Part shown: positions 20,972-30,718 of the stretch, piece after piece
Numbering within the stretch: position 1 is the first letter of the stretch
How the letters are laid out: every line of letters begins with the position of its first letter
DNA from: Vibrio pomeroyi
GTDB taxonomy: Bacteria > Pseudomonadota > Gammaproteobacteria > Enterobacterales > Vibrionaceae
Assembly: GCF_024347595.1 (NCBI RefSeq)
Contig: NZ_AP025506.1
Coordinates: forward strand, 3,286,001-3,350,000
DNA: 64,000 nucleotides
Direction of reading: 5' to 3'
Translations under genes and position numbers: made by a program
The notes under the pieces: model-generated
Seen by the model: the letters and a program-made list of their open reading frames with translations, nothing else
Database searches by the model: none
Told to the model about the DNA's origin: nothing

Positions 20972-21144
20972 TCCTTTGAAACATTCCTTTGAGGGCTAAA
21001 CGGTGGCAAGGCCACAAGAATTTAAGCAAAAGTTATTAATATGTTATTGGCATCATAACGCAAATTGCATTGTGATCGACTTTTATCTGGTTTCAGCCTA
21101 CTATGCAGGCGTCTGTTCACCTCTAATTTCTATGCTATCTCTAT

Positions 21145-23067
21145 ATGATTACTTTCTCTGATATTCAATTGCTACGCGGCGGTAAGCCACTCCTTGACCA
21201 AGCATCTGCGACTCTTCACCCGGGCGACAAGATCGGTTTGGTTGGTAAAAACGGCTGTGGTAAATCTACGCTGTTCGCCTTAATCAAGGACGAGCTGTCT
21301 ATTGACGCTGGCTCATTCAGCAAACCAGCGCATTGGGAAATGGCTTGGGTTGCTCAAGAAACGCCTGCATTAGAAAGAACAGCAATTGAATACGTGATCG
21401 ATGGCGACCGTGAATACCGTGGACTTGAAGATCAACTAGAGAAAGCGGAACAAGCCGACAACGGGACATTGGTCGCAGAGATACACGGCAAGATCGAAAC
21501 CATTGGTGGTTACAGCATCAAGGCGCGTGCAGCCGAGTTGTTGGACGGCCTAGGCTTTAGCCAAGAACAAATGACATGGAACCTGACTCAGTTCTCTGGT
21601 GGTTGGCGTATGCGTTTGAACCTAGCGCAAGCCCTACTGTGTCGCAGTGACTTATTGCTGCTCGATGAGCCGACCAACCACTTGGATTTAGACGCAGTAA
21701 TGTGGCTAGAGCGTTGGTTACAAACCTACCCGGGCACGCTAGTGCTAATCTCGCACGATAGAGACTTCTTAGATCCTATCGTCAACCGTATTGTCCATGT
21801 TGAAAACCAACAGCTTAACGAATACACGGGTAACTACTCATCGTTTGAAACTCAACGAGCGCAAAAGCTGATCCTGCAACAAGCCATGTTCCAAAAGCAG
21901 CAGAAACAAATGGCGCACATGCAGAGCTACATTGACCGTTTCCGCTACAAAGCTTCAAAAGCTCGCCAAGCACAAAGCCGTATTAAAGCGCTAGAGAAAA
22001 TGGAGCAAGTGCTACCCGCTCAGTTTGATAACCCATTCAGCTTTGAGTTCAGAGAGCCAGACGCCCTACCAAACCCAATCATGATGATGGACGAGGTATC
22101 TGCAGGCTACGATGACAATCTGATTCTAGAAAAGATTCGCTTAAACCTGGTACCGGGCAGCCGCATTGGTCTGCTTGGTCGAAATGGCGCAGGTAAATCA
22201 ACACTGATCAAACTGCTGTCAGGTGAACTGAAACAGCAAGGCGGTGAGCTGAGCTATTCGCAAGGCGTTAAAATTGGCTACTTCGCACAGCACCAATTAG
22301 AAACCCTGCACCCAGAAGAAACACCGCTGCAACACATGATGCAGATTGCGCCTAAGCACACCGAACAACAACTGCGTGATTACCTAGGTAGCTTTGGCTT
22401 CCAAGGTGAAAAAGCACTGGATAAAGTAGCGCCATTCTCGGGTGGTGAAAAAGCGCGTTTGGTATTGGCATTGCTGGTATGGCAAAAACCTAACCTATTG
22501 CTACTCGATGAACCAACCAACCACTTGGATCTCGACATGCGTCAGGCGCTGACTTTTGCATTGCAGACGTTTGAAGGCGCGATGGTTATCGTATCGCACG
22601 ACCGTTACCTACTGCGTGCAACCACAGATGACCTGTACTTAGTACACGATCGCCAAGTGGCACCGTTTGATGGTGACCTAAGCGATTACTACAAGTGGCT
22701 AACCGAACAACAAAAAGTTGAGCGTAAAGAAGCACAAGCATTGGCACCAGCAAAAGATGGCGCCAACAGTGCAGCAGCGAAAAAAGAGCAGAAACGCAAA
22801 GAAGCCGAGTTCCGAAAACTGACTGCGCCACTGCGTAAAAAGCTGACTCAATTTGAAAAGCAAATGGATAAGCTGACGCAGGCTCTTGAAGAAGCCGAGC
22901 AAGAATTATCCGACACTTCACTGTATGAAGCTGAAAATAAGGCTAAACTGAATAAAGTACTTGCTCTCCAAGCGAGCAGTAAGTCACAGCTAGAAGAAGT
23001 TGAAATGGATTGGATGTCCACTCAAGAAGAGCTTGAGCAGATGGAACAGGATATGGATAGCTTATGA
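21145..23067 (+). CDS. yheS: ABC-F family ATPase YheS
   Basis: The 640-residue protein has two nucleotide-binding domains, Walker A GKNGCGKST (about 34-42) and GRNGAGKST (about 348-356), signatures FSGGWRMRLN and FSGGEKARLV, and Walker B LLLDEPTNHLDLD in both. The ABC-F linker and a C-terminal coiled coil (about 545-640) follow, with no membrane segments. ABC-F proteins act on the ribosome, and YheS is thought to relieve stalled translation. It is followed by an overlapping gene. Confidence 0.94.
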   Translation: MITFSDIQLLRGGKPLLDQASATLHPGDKIGLVGKNGCGKSTLFALIKDELSIDAGSFSKPAHWEMAWVAQETPALERTAIEYVIDGDREYRGLEDQLEKAEQADNGTLVAEIHGKIETIGGYSIKARAAELLDGLGFSQEQMTWNLTQFSGGWRMRLNLAQALLCRSDLLLLDEPTNHLDLDAVMWLERWLQTYPGTLVLISHDRDFLDPIVNRIVHVENQQLNEYTGNYSSFETQRAQKLILQQAMFQKQQKQMAHMQSYIDRFRYKASKARQAQSRIKALEKMEQVLPAQFDNPFSFEFREPDALPNPIMMMDEVSAGYDDNLILEKIRLNLVPGSRIGLLGRNGAGKSTLIKLLSGELKQQGGELSYSQGVKIGYFAQHQLETLHPEETPLQHMMQIAPKHTEQQLRDYLGSFGFQGEKALDKVAPFSGGEKARLVLALLVWQKPNLLLLDEPTNHLDLDMRQALTFALQTFEGAMVIVSHDRYLLRATTDDLYLVHDRQVAPFDGDLSDYYKWLTEQQKVERKEAQALAPAKDGANSAAAKKEQKRKEAEFRKLTAPLRKKLTQFEKQMDKLTQALEEAEQELSDTSLYEAENKAKLNKVLALQASSKSQLEEVEMDWMSTQEELEQMEQDMDSL

Positions 23068-23534
23068 GCCCAGAGCACGCCCCAATATCACTAACACTGG
23101 AACGACTATGGCAATTTAGCCTTCAGTATTACAGTGTGCGCGGTGTAAAGGATGCGTGCTTAGCTTTGCAAAACCAGTTCCACGGCAACGTCAATCTACT
23201 GCTGCTTCTCAAATGGCTTGATGAGCAGCAACTCTCCTTTGCGGAAGAAGAGTGGCACAAAGTACAACAATGCTTAAGCCGCTCTGAAACCCTGCTCCAT
23301 AGTTATCGAGAGCTACGCAAACATCTCAAGGCACACGTTGTTGATTCACTTTACCGTGAAGCCTTACAGTTTGAATTGCAGCTTGAGAAACAACAGCAAT
23401 CCGATCTTGTCGATTGTATTAACTCCCTAGAGTTGTACGCCAACCAACAATCGCCTCTCGCCTTTCAGTACTGCCGTTTACTAGGGGCTGAAAACCTCTA
23501 CGACGCATTTTCTGAACCAGCACCACAGCCCTAA
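23064..23534 (+). CDS. TIGR02444 (DUF2390) family protein, function unknown
   Basis: This 156-residue all-helical protein begins MSPEHAPISLTLERLWQFSL and contains YSVRGVKDACLALQNQFHGN and LLLLKWLDEQQL, the pattern of the TIGR02444 family. Its ATG overlaps the yheS stop by four bases (ATGA), so it is translationally coupled to an ABC-F factor. No catalytic motif is seen, and no function is known to me. Confidence 0.82.
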   Translation: MSPEHAPISLTLERLWQFSLQYYSVRGVKDACLALQNQFHGNVNLLLLLKWLDEQQLSFAEEEWHKVQQCLSRSETLLHSYRELRKHLKAHVVDSLYREALQFELQLEKQQQSDLVDCINSLELYANQQSPLAFQYCRLLGAENLYDAFSEPAPQP

Positions 23535-23816
23535 CTCGTTTCCTTTCCCTTTTATTCAATCAAGACCCAAGCTTGTTTGAGCGGTATCGTTATCGATGTT
23601 TACTGCATATCGGGTACATACCATTGGTAGAACACGTCACTCATACAACAGGTAACAAGCCTAACTCCGATATTATTCAATCAGTTACCCATGGCATGTT
23701 TTTGTTGCCCGTATCAGTGAAACCCTTGCGCTTATGCCGAGAATCAACCAAGCTCAAATAAAAACGTGGGCGTTTCGCTAAAAGCTCAACACTTTTCCAA
23801 AGCCCATAAAAGAAGC

Positions 23817-24821
23817 ATGGACTGTTTTATGACAATATTTACCGCAGCAGCTGGTCTATCTAATCCGCACTTACAAACCTTAGTGCCTCGATTTATTAGA
23901 AAGCAGGCGTTGTTCAACCCGCAATGGCAAACCTTAGAAACACCCGACGGTGATTTTCTCGACCTTGCTTGGAGCGAATCGCCAGATGGCGACAATCCAA
24001 ATAGTGACGATATTAAGAACAAGCCGATATTCGTGCTGTTCCACGGTTTGGAAGGCAGTTTTGAGAGCCCTTATGCCAACGGACTAATGAATGCGTTTGC
24101 TAAAGATGGTTGGCTGTCGGTGATGATGCACTTTAGAGGCTGTAGCGGTAAACCGAATCGCTTGGCTCGCGCATATCACTCCGGTGAAGTTGAAGACGCT
24201 CGCTTCTTCCTAAGGCATCTGCACGCTCAGTTCCCCAATAATCCAAAGGTGGCGGTTGGCATCTCCTTGGGCGGAAACATGTTAGCGAATTATTTGGCGG
24301 AATACGCGGATGACCCACTACTGTCAGCGGCAACGATAGTCTCTGCACCTTTTGACTTAGCCTGTTGTTCAAGTCGCATAGAGCGCGGATTCTCGAAGCT
24401 CTATAAGAAGTACCTGCTGAATTCACTCAAATCGAATGCCTTGAAAAAGGTGAAGCTGTTGCAAGAGAAACTCGGCATCACGGCTGAATCCATCAAGAAG
24501 ATCGACAAACTGTATGAGTTTGATGAACGGATTACTGCGCCCCTGCACGGATTCAAAAACGCACAAGACTACTACGCACAGTGCTCCGCTCTTCCTAAAC
24601 TCAATAAAATCAAACTACCGACACAGATCATTCACGCCAAAGACGATCCTTTTATGACCGATGATGTGATTCCAAAATTCGTCCTACCGGATAATATCGA
24701 TTATCGCCTATTTCAGAAAGGCGGCCATGTTGGGTTCATCACTGGTAGCACACTCAAACCACGATTCTGGTTAGAAGAAGCCTTACCTGCGTATTATGAA
24801 AGTATCCAAGGTTCTGCATAA
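23817..24821 (+). CDS. yheT: YheT family alpha/beta hydrolase
   Basis: This AB-hydrolase of about 334 residues has LSNPHLQTLVPRF and DGDFLDLAWSES, family marks of YheT/UPF0017. The nucleophile elbow is GISLGGNM. A late aspartate in IIHAKDDPFM and a histidine in KGGHVGFI complete the triad. The true substrate is unknown; carboxylesterase activity is known in related proteins. The start is uncertain: in-frame ATGs at 23817 and 23829 and a GTG at 23766 are possible. The 280 bases before it hold no other gene I trust. Confidence 0.85.
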   Translation: MDCFMTIFTAAAGLSNPHLQTLVPRFIRKQALFNPQWQTLETPDGDFLDLAWSESPDGDNPNSDDIKNKPIFVLFHGLEGSFESPYANGLMNAFAKDGWLSVMMHFRGCSGKPNRLARAYHSGEVEDARFFLRHLHAQFPNNPKVAVGISLGGNMLANYLAEYADDPLLSAATIVSAPFDLACCSSRIERGFSKLYKKYLLNSLKSNALKKVKLLQEKLGITAESIKKIDKLYEFDERITAPLHGFKNAQDYYAQCSALPKLNKIKLPTQIIHAKDDPFMTDDVIPKFVLPDNIDYRLFQKGGHVGFITGSTLKPRFWLEEALPAYYESIQGSA

Positions 24822-24950
24822 CAACGAAGCCTTGCTAAATATAAACGCAAAACCTTGATAAGATAGCGCAGCCCCAAGCTGGGGTTGTACTAAAAACACC
24901 ACTAGACACACTCATCAACATATCAATGAACATAAAAGAGAGAAGTATTT

Positions 24951-25163
24951 ATGATCATCCCATGGCAAGACATCGCGCCAGAGACACTGGAAAACCTCAT
25001 CAAAGAATTCGTGCTGCGTGAAGGCACAGACTATGGCGACGTTGAGATCTCACTGCAAAGCAAGATTGATCAGGTGAAACATCAATTAGCTTCTGGTGAT
25101 GTGAGCATCGTGTTTTCCGAACTGCACGAGACCGTTGATATCCAGGTGACAAAACGCTTCTAG
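24951..25163 (+). CDS. yheU: YheU family protein (UPF0270)
   Basis: This 70-residue protein begins [20 protein letters not shown], the YheU signature, with the conserved [11 protein letters not shown]. It is small, acidic and cytoplasmic, and its function is unknown. It lies between yheT and prkB, the E. coli order. A small palindrome (CCCCA-AGC-TGGGG, about 24872-24884) lies in the spacer upstream. Confidence 0.9.
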   Translation: MIIPWQDIAPETLENLIKEFVLREGTDYGDVEISLQSKIDQVKHQLASGDVSIVFSELHETVDIQVTKRF

Positions 25164-25240
25164 GCTGCGCTTAGAAAGGAGCCGTGTTATAGTGGAAAAC
25201 GATTGCTAACAAGTAAGTTACTCAAACGACAAGGGTTGTC

Positions 25241-26110
25241 ATGTCCGCTAAACATCCAATTATTGCGGTGACGGGTTCATCAGGAGCCGGCACCACCACT
25301 ACCTCAGAAGCCTTCCGCAAAATGTTCAATATGATGGACGTGAAGGCTGCTTGGGTTGAAGGGGATAGTTTCCACCGATTCACTCGACCAGAAATGGATG
25401 TCGAGATCCGCAAGGCGCGCGAGCAAGGTAAGCACATTAGCTACTTTGGTCCACAAGCCAACGACTTTGGTGCATTAGAAGAGTTCTTCCGTCAATACGG
25501 GAACGAAGGCACCGGTAAAGTACGTAGTTACCTACACACCTTCGATGAAGCTGTTCCTTATAATCAAATGCCAGGCACCTTCACGCCATGGCAAGATATC
25601 CCTGAAAATTCCGATGTGATGTTTTACGAAGGCCTACACGGCGGTGTGGTTGATGGCGATATCAATGTCTCTCAACACGTCGACCTACTGATTGGCATGG
25701 TACCGATCGTAAACCTAGAGTGGATTCAAAAATTTGTTCGTGACACACGCGATCGTGGCCACTCTCGTGAAGCGGTAATGGACTCCATTGTCCGTTCAAT
25801 GGATGATTACCTTAACTACATTACCCCGCAGTTTTCACGTACACATATCAACTTTCAGCGTGTTCCAACCGTAGATACATCGAACCCACTCAACGCCAAA
25901 GGGATTCCAAGTTTAGACGAAAGCTTCGTAGTTATACGTTTGCGTGGCATCAAAAACGTCGATTTCCCTTACCTTTTGGCAATGATTGACGGCTCATTTA
26001 TGTCTCGTCATAACACGCTAGTGGTGCCAGGGGGCAAGATGAGTTTTGCTATGGAGCTCATTGTAAGACCAATCCTACAACAACTCATCGAAACCGGAAA
26101 AATAGGTTAA
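25241..26110 (+). CDS. prkB: PrkB, phosphoribulokinase-like P-loop kinase
   Basis: The 289-residue protein begins MSAKHPIIAVTGSSGAGTTT. The P-loop GSSGAGTT has Thr where most kinases have Lys, as in other PrkB proteins. FYEGLHGG and the Walker B-like VDLLIGMVPI follow. No Rubisco gene is in the window, so a Calvin-cycle role is doubtful and the substrate is unknown. The gene precedes crp in the same direction, as in E. coli. Confidence 0.85.
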   Translation: MSAKHPIIAVTGSSGAGTTTTSEAFRKMFNMMDVKAAWVEGDSFHRFTRPEMDVEIRKAREQGKHISYFGPQANDFGALEEFFRQYGNEGTGKVRSYLHTFDEAVPYNQMPGTFTPWQDIPENSDVMFYEGLHGGVVDGDINVSQHVDLLIGMVPIVNLEWIQKFVRDTRDRGHSREAVMDSIVRSMDDYLNYITPQFSRTHINFQRVPTVDTSNPLNAKGIPSLDESFVVIRLRGIKNVDFPYLLAMIDGSFMSRHNTLVVPGGKMSFAMELIVRPILQQLIETGKIG

Positions 26111-26143
26111 CAAAACGACATTCTGGTTGATTACTTTTCATAC

Positions 26144-26159
26144 CGTGATCATGTGCACA
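26144..26159. promoter_or_regulatory. Candidate CRP-binding site upstream of crp
   Basis: CGTGA-N6-GCACA matches the TGTGA-N6-TCACA consensus at 8 of 10 positions. It lies about 190 bases before the crp start in the prkB-crp spacer. Autoregulation of crp is known in E. coli. No promoter hexamers could be assigned with confidence in this 239-base spacer. Confidence 0.45.
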
Positions 26160-26349
26160 ATTTTGCGTAAAAAATCGTAGCTTGGTCACGATTAAAATCA
26201 AGAAATAGTACCTGAAAAAGGATACTATTCTTAAACGAAACACAAGATAGCTTGCAGCGCTCAACGAGTGCTCTTATCCTACAAGTCAATCCAGGCTTAG
26301 CTAAAATACGGAAAGCGGCAAGCATACCCTGCAGAGGAAGTGAGATATT

Positions 26350-26982
26350 ATGGTTCTAGGTAAACCTCAAACCGATCCAACATTAGAGTGGTTCCTTTCA
26401 CACTGTCATATTCATAAGTACCCTTCAAAAAGTACTTTGATTCATGCTGGTGAAAAGGCAGAAACCTTGTACTACATCGTTAAAGGTTCTGTGGCAGTTC
26501 TTATCAAAGACGAAGAAGGTAAGGAAATGATTCTTTCTTACCTAAACCAAGGCGACTTCATCGGTGAGCTAGGCTTGTTCGAAGAAGACCAAGAGCGTAC
26601 TGCTTGGGTTCGTGCTAAATCTCCTTGTGAAGTAGCTGAAATTTCTTTCAAGAAATTCCGTCAACTTATCCAAGTGAACCCAGACATCCTGATGCGTCTT
26701 TCAGCGCAAATGGCAAGCCGCCTACAAGTAACTAGCCAAAAGGTTGGTGACTTAGCGTTCCTTGACGTAACAGGTCGTATCGCTCAAACGCTACTAAACC
26801 TAGCGAAACAGCCAGATGCAATGACTCACCCTGACGGCATGCAAATCAAGATCACTCGTCAAGAGATTGGCCAGATCGTTGGTTGTTCTCGTGAGACAGT
26901 AGGTCGTATCTTGAAGATGCTAGAAGAGCAGAACCTAATTTCTGCACACGGTAAAACTATCGTGGTATACGGCACTCGTTAA
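26350..26982 (+). CDS. crp: cAMP receptor protein CRP
   Basis: The 210-residue protein has a cyclic-nucleotide domain (about 20-115, [21 protein letters not shown]) and C-terminal helix-turn-helix [20 protein letters not shown] (about 168-188), with the Arg-Glu-x2-Gly recognition residues. At the cAMP-binding position corresponding to E. coli Ser83 this protein has Thr, a conservative change. It is the global regulator of carbon use, and in vibrios of competence and surface genes. The start is preceded by AGGA. Confidence 0.98.
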   Translation: MVLGKPQTDPTLEWFLSHCHIHKYPSKSTLIHAGEKAETLYYIVKGSVAVLIKDEEGKEMILSYLNQGDFIGELGLFEEDQERTAWVRAKSPCEVAEISFKKFRQLIQVNPDILMRLSAQMASRLQVTSQKVGDLAFLDVTGRIAQTLLNLAKQPDAMTHPDGMQIKITRQEIGQIVGCSRETVGRILKMLEEQNLISAHGKTIVVYGTR

Positions 26983-27011
26983 TCTCGATTAACTGAGCCA
27001 AAAATTTGAAA

Positions 27012-27041
27012 GCCACCAAATGCAAATTTGGTGGCTTTTTC
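27012..27041 (+). terminator. Terminator after crp
   Basis: A perfect 10-bp stem GCCACCAAAT/ATTTGGTGGC (27012-27021 with 27026-27035) has a GCAA tetraloop and a T run on the plus strand, 30 bases after the crp stop. Flanking A and T tracts extend the pairing. Confidence 0.9.
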
Positions 27042-27053
27042 TTTATCGAGAGA

Positions 27054-27081
27054 AGATACGAGATACGAGATACGAGATACG
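27054..27081. repeat. Four tandem copies of AGATACG
   Basis: Four perfect 7-base units lie between the crp terminator and the 3' end of the DUF1338 gene. A downstream block to about 27171 contains a GGGC-AAA-GCCC hairpin. No protein is convincingly encoded. The module looks like an intergenic repeat, and slippage could change the copy number. Confidence 0.75.
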
Positions 27082-27171
27082 AATGGAACACATGAGGCTC
27101 TCGCCTTGTAAACACTCTCGAAGCGAAGCGTACCCGCATCTCTAGGGCAAAGCCCGTGCTTGTATCTTTCT

Positions 27172-27963
27172 TTAACCGTTAGTGCTTTCGAAGATCTTAT
27201 CCGCCGATGCTGCAACAAAACCGGTGTAAAGCTCACCATTCGTCATCGCATAACGCTTAGCGAACTCATAGAAGCCTCCAGGAATCATCTCATTGCCTTC
27301 AACAAATGAAACTGGCACTTTGTCTGCCATTGTTGATGATTGCTCTAATAAGACCTCTGGAGAGCCTTTAACCTCACCACCAGATGCATTGATAGTGAAA
27401 CCAGATTCGCTCAAATAGTCATTCACTGCCTGTACTTCATCAAAGGCGTTAAGTTGATTTACGCTCACCGTAAAGTGGTTGGCACCGTAACCATGAGCCG
27501 CTAACCAAGACGCGTATTCACTCTCTTTTGCAAGCACTTGGAAATCTGCGAAGCTTAAATCCCAAAGGCGTCCGCCAAACAGGAATTCATGACCTTGCAG
27601 CTTGCTTGCATCGACTTGCTCAACGAGCTTAGCAACGATCTGTTGTAGCTCACTTGAGCACTCTTCTACCTTCAATTCACTAATGAACACTTTCGGCTGT
27701 TTTGGGTCTGGGTGCTCGTAATGCTTCGCGACTAGCTTCTTGCTCTCAAACAGGTAATCGCCACACGCTTTATAACCTAGCTCAAGGAAAGGCTTAGCCA
27801 ATGTTTCAATACCCAGCGGGGCAACATTAAAAGTACGTAGCGCAATGTGATCGTTAATCAGCGCTTCGTCTTCTTTCAGCAAGTGGTGTACTTTCTCAGC
27901 CGATGGACATAGCCTGTGAATGTAATCATCCCATAGTGATTTAAAGAGTAGATCGGGCGTCAT
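27172..27963 (-). CDS. DUF1338 family protein, 2-oxoadipate dioxygenase/decarboxylase-like
   Basis: This 263-residue protein begins MTPDLLFKSLWDDYIHRLCP with NDHIALRTFNV near residue 37, and contains GYGANHFTVSVN and GGFYEFAKRY. The His/Glu-containing blocks fit the VOC-like DUF1338 metal site. The characterised relative HglS converts 2-oxoadipate to D-2-hydroxyglutarate in lysine catabolism, but it is about 460 residues, so this short form may differ. It lies downstream of astD behind a hairpin, suggesting a link to amino-acid breakdown. Exact substrate unknown. Confidence 0.8.
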   Translation of the reverse strand: MTPDLLFKSLWDDYIHRLCPSAEKVHHLLKEDEALINDHIALRTFNVAPLGIETLAKPFLELGYKACGDYLFESKKLVAKHYEHPDPKQPKVFISELKVEECSSELQQIVAKLVEQVDASKLQGHEFLFGGRLWDLSFADFQVLAKESEYASWLAAHGYGANHFTVSVNQLNAFDEVQAVNDYLSESGFTINASGGEVKGSPEVLLEQSSTMADKVPVSFVEGNEMIPGGFYEFAKRYAMTNGELYTGFVAASADKIFESTNG

Positions 27964-28103
27964 GGTGACTCCTTGTCAGAGGTTCTAGCAAGCTAGTGAT
28001 TTGGATTAGAAAGGGAGAGGCTGGACATAGAGTCAGCAGCCATCAGCCTGTGACATACTTTTTCTATTATTATCTACCGCCCAATCTTGATGCTGAGCGT
28101 GGT

Positions 28104-28135
28104 TAAAATAAGGAAGCGATACGCCGCTTCCTTAT
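28104..28135 (-). terminator. Terminator after astD
   Basis: The stem ATAAGGAAGCG/CGCTTCCTTAT (28108-28118 with 28125-28135) is perfect over 11 bp with a 6-base loop and is followed by TTTTAA on the minus strand, 42 bases after astD. It would limit read-through into the DUF1338 gene. Confidence 0.7.
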
Positions 28136-28177
28136 CTCATAACTAATGAATGAGCCTTAGCTCAATATCAATCTAAA

Positions 28178-29635
28178 CTACAGCTCAATGCCCGGGCTAA
28201 ACGTAGCTGGCAGCTGAGTTTCACCACCTTCCATTGAAGCCATTGGGTAAGCACAGTAGTCCGCCGCATAGTAAGCACTTGGACGTAGGTTGCCAGAAGC
28301 GCCCGGACCACCAAATGGTGCATCACCACTTGCGCCTGTGAGTTGGCGGTTACGGTTAACAATACCCGCACGGATATGGTCAACGAAGTATTCCCACTCA
28401 GAATCGTCTGTCGATACTAAACCAGCAGACAAACCAAAGCGTGTGTCGTTAGCTAACTCAACCGCTTGCTCTAGCGATTGGTAACGAACCACTTGTAGCA
28501 ATGGACCGAAGTACTCTTCATCTGGTAGTTCAGCAATGTTGGTTGCATCGATAATACCCGGAGAAACAAACGCCGCTTCACCCGCTTTTGCTTCTACTAG
28601 GCTTACACCACCTAGCGATTGCAGATTCGCTTGTGCATCTAAAATAAACTTAGCAGCTGCTTCTGAGATCTGTGGGCCCATAAAGGGTGCAGGTTCAGCG
28701 AAAGGCTGATCAACACGAATCTTTTGCGTAGCCGCTACCAGCTTATCGAGCAGTAGGTCACCCTTCTCGCCAACAGGAACATACAGACGACGAGCACATG
28801 TACAACGTTGACCAGCACTGATGAACGCCGATTGGATAATGGTGTATACCGTTGCGTCCGCATCACCGTATTGGTCACTGATCACCATAGGGTTGTTGCC
28901 GCCCATTTCTAGTGCCAGCATCTTACCCGGTTGACCCGCGAATTGGCGGTGCAGGATATGACCCGTATTGGCACTACCCGTAAATAGCACGCCATCAAGA
29001 CCTTTAGCATCAGCCAGTGCGATACCTGTCTCTTTCGCGCCTTGCACTAGGTTGATTACGCCTACAGGAAGACCCGCTTCTTGCCATAGCTTCATTGCGA
29101 ACTCACCCGTCCAAGGTGTCTGCTCTGAAGGTTTGAATACCACGGTATTACCCGATAGCAGAGCTGGAACAATGTGACCGTTAGGTAGGTGACCTGGGAA
29201 GTTGTAAGGACCAAATACCGCCATCACGCCCAATGGACGATGACGAAGTACGATTTGGTTGCCTGCCGCTTCACGTGAAGCTTCACCAGTACGCTCGTGG
29301 TAAGCACGGATAGAGATAGCGATCTTACCCGCCATTGCGCCCGCTTCAGTGCGAGTTTCCCAAATAGGCTTACCCGTCTCTTTTGCGATAATTTGCGCGA
29401 TCTCTTCGCTGTTCTCTTTCACTTTTTCCGCGAACTTCAACACGATCGCTTCGCGCTCAGCAAAGCTCAGCTTTTTCCAAACTAGAAACGCTTCACGAGC
29501 CGCTGCTACTGCAGATTCAACCTGTGCTGGTGTTGCACTATCACCTTGCCACACTACTTCGTTGTTGTATGGGCTTACTGATGTCATGGCGTCACCTTGA
29601 CCTGCCACCCATTGTCCTGCTATCCACTGAGTCAT
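28178..29635 (-). CDS. astD: Succinylglutamate-semialdehyde dehydrogenase
   Basis: This 485-residue NAD-dependent aldehyde dehydrogenase has [20 protein letters not shown], the catalytic glutamate region [10 protein letters not shown] and the catalytic cysteine in GQRCTCARR. It oxidises N-succinylglutamate semialdehyde to N-succinylglutamate, the fourth step of the arginine succinyltransferase pathway. It follows astA by 39 bases, so the two are co-transcribed. Confidence 0.95.
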   Translation of the reverse strand: MTQWIAGQWVAGQGDAMTSVSPYNNEVVWQGDSATPAQVESAVAAAREAFLVWKKLSFAEREAIVLKFAEKVKENSEEIAQIIAKETGKPIWETRTEAGAMAGKIAISIRAYHERTGEASREAAGNQIVLRHRPLGVMAVFGPYNFPGHLPNGHIVPALLSGNTVVFKPSEQTPWTGEFAMKLWQEAGLPVGVINLVQGAKETGIALADAKGLDGVLFTGSANTGHILHRQFAGQPGKMLALEMGGNNPMVISDQYGDADATVYTIIQSAFISAGQRCTCARRLYVPVGEKGDLLLDKLVAATQKIRVDQPFAEPAPFMGPQISEAAAKFILDAQANLQSLGGVSLVEAKAGEAAFVSPGIIDATNIAELPDEEYFGPLLQVVRYQSLEQAVELANDTRFGLSAGLVSTDDSEWEYFVDHIRAGIVNRNRQLTGASGDAPFGGPGASGNLRPSAYYAADYCAYPMASMEGGETQLPATFSPGIEL

Positions 29636-29674
29636 ACTTCTATCCTTAAAATCTTCGACAGATAATCGCCGCTC

Positions 29675-30694
29675 TTATTGAGCCAACATGCGAACGTATT
29701 CGCCTTCTTTTACTTCAAGAGCGCTTGCTACTTCAGATGATAAAATCACTGTGTCGCTTGCTTGGTCATACGCACCTTTCGCGGCTACTGCGCGGAAGTT
29801 CTCAAACGAGGTATTACCAATTAGGAAGTCTTTAGAGCTAGAGTGCTCTGCAATTTGAACCTGTGCTCGAATTGAGTGACGCACCGATTCGATGTTTCTA
29901 AGATCACATTCAACCGTTGGGCCAGCATCAAAGATGTCGACATAACCACGGTTAGTGAAACCTTCACGCTCCAGCAGCTTGAGTGCAGGACGCGTATTGT
30001 CATGCACCTCTCCAATCACCGCCTGAGCTTCTTTGCTCAATAGGTTCACGTAGATAGGTAGCTTAGGCATGAGATCGGCAATGAAGCCTTTCTTACCAAT
30101 ACCGGTTAGGTAATCGGCAAGCGTGAAATCAATCGAGAAGAAGTGCTCTTGCAACCATTGCCAGAAAGGAGAGTTGCCTTCTGCATCCGATACACCACGC
30201 ATCTCAGCAAAAATCGTTTTCGAGAAACGCTCTGGGTGCTCAGACATGATCAAGAAGCGACATTTCGACATCAAACGACCATTCAATCCACCGCGGAAAG
30301 CTGGACGCAAGAACAGCGTACAAATCTCGCTGCACCCTGTGTAGTTATTACCGAAAGTCAGCAGCTTCACGACGTTATTTACACCAAGCTTTTGCGATGA
30401 GTGAACCACTTTACTGATGTGGTAAGAGTAAAACGGAACGTCCCAACCAATTGAAGCTTCAATGCCTGTGGTACCAGCAACTTCACCGGTTTCTGTGTCG
30501 AAGCCAACCATTAGGTAGCCTTCGTCACCGGGTTCAGTCACGTCTTGCTTGGCAAAGCTGTATTCAGAATGAGTAATACGATTAGTTAACAGTTCTTCGT
30601 TAACCGGAAGAGATGTGAATCCATGTCCTGACTCAACGGCGCAGGTATGCAGCGCATCGTAATCAGATAGTTTTATTGGGCGAACAACTAGCAT
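29675..30694 (-). CDS. astA: Arginine N-succinyltransferase
   Basis: This 339-residue protein begins MLVVRPIKLSDYDALHTCAV and has FGNNYTGCSEICTLFLRPAF and KCRFLIMSEHPERFS, typical of AstA. It transfers succinyl from succinyl-CoA to arginine, the first step of the AST pathway. The frame is open seven codons further, but GGAGGG precedes the ATG at 30692-30694 by seven bases. A hairpin separates it from the aminotransferase gene. Confidence 0.95.
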   Translation of the reverse strand: MLVVRPIKLSDYDALHTCAVESGHGFTSLPVNEELLTNRITHSEYSFAKQDVTEPGDEGYLMVGFDTETGEVAGTTGIEASIGWDVPFYSYHISKVVHSSQKLGVNNVVKLLTFGNNYTGCSEICTLFLRPAFRGGLNGRLMSKCRFLIMSEHPERFSKTIFAEMRGVSDAEGNSPFWQWLQEHFFSIDFTLADYLTGIGKKGFIADLMPKLPIYVNLLSKEAQAVIGEVHDNTRPALKLLEREGFTNRGYVDIFDAGPTVECDLRNIESVRHSIRAQVQIAEHSSSKDFLIGNTSFENFRAVAAKGAYDQASDTVILSSEVASALEVKEGEYVRMLAQ

Positions 30695-30718
30695 CAATAT
30701 TCCCTCCAGATGCAAAAT

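Noticed and set aside
23573..23761. 62-codon open frame between the TIGR02444 gene and yheT
   Set aside because: No recognisable domain, no Shine-Dalgarno and biased only by chance; insufficient to call a gene.
26957..27239. Minus-strand frames of 60 and 86 codons with ISYLVSRISYL-type peptides
   Set aside because: They arise from translation of the AGATACG tandem repeat and the crp terminator.
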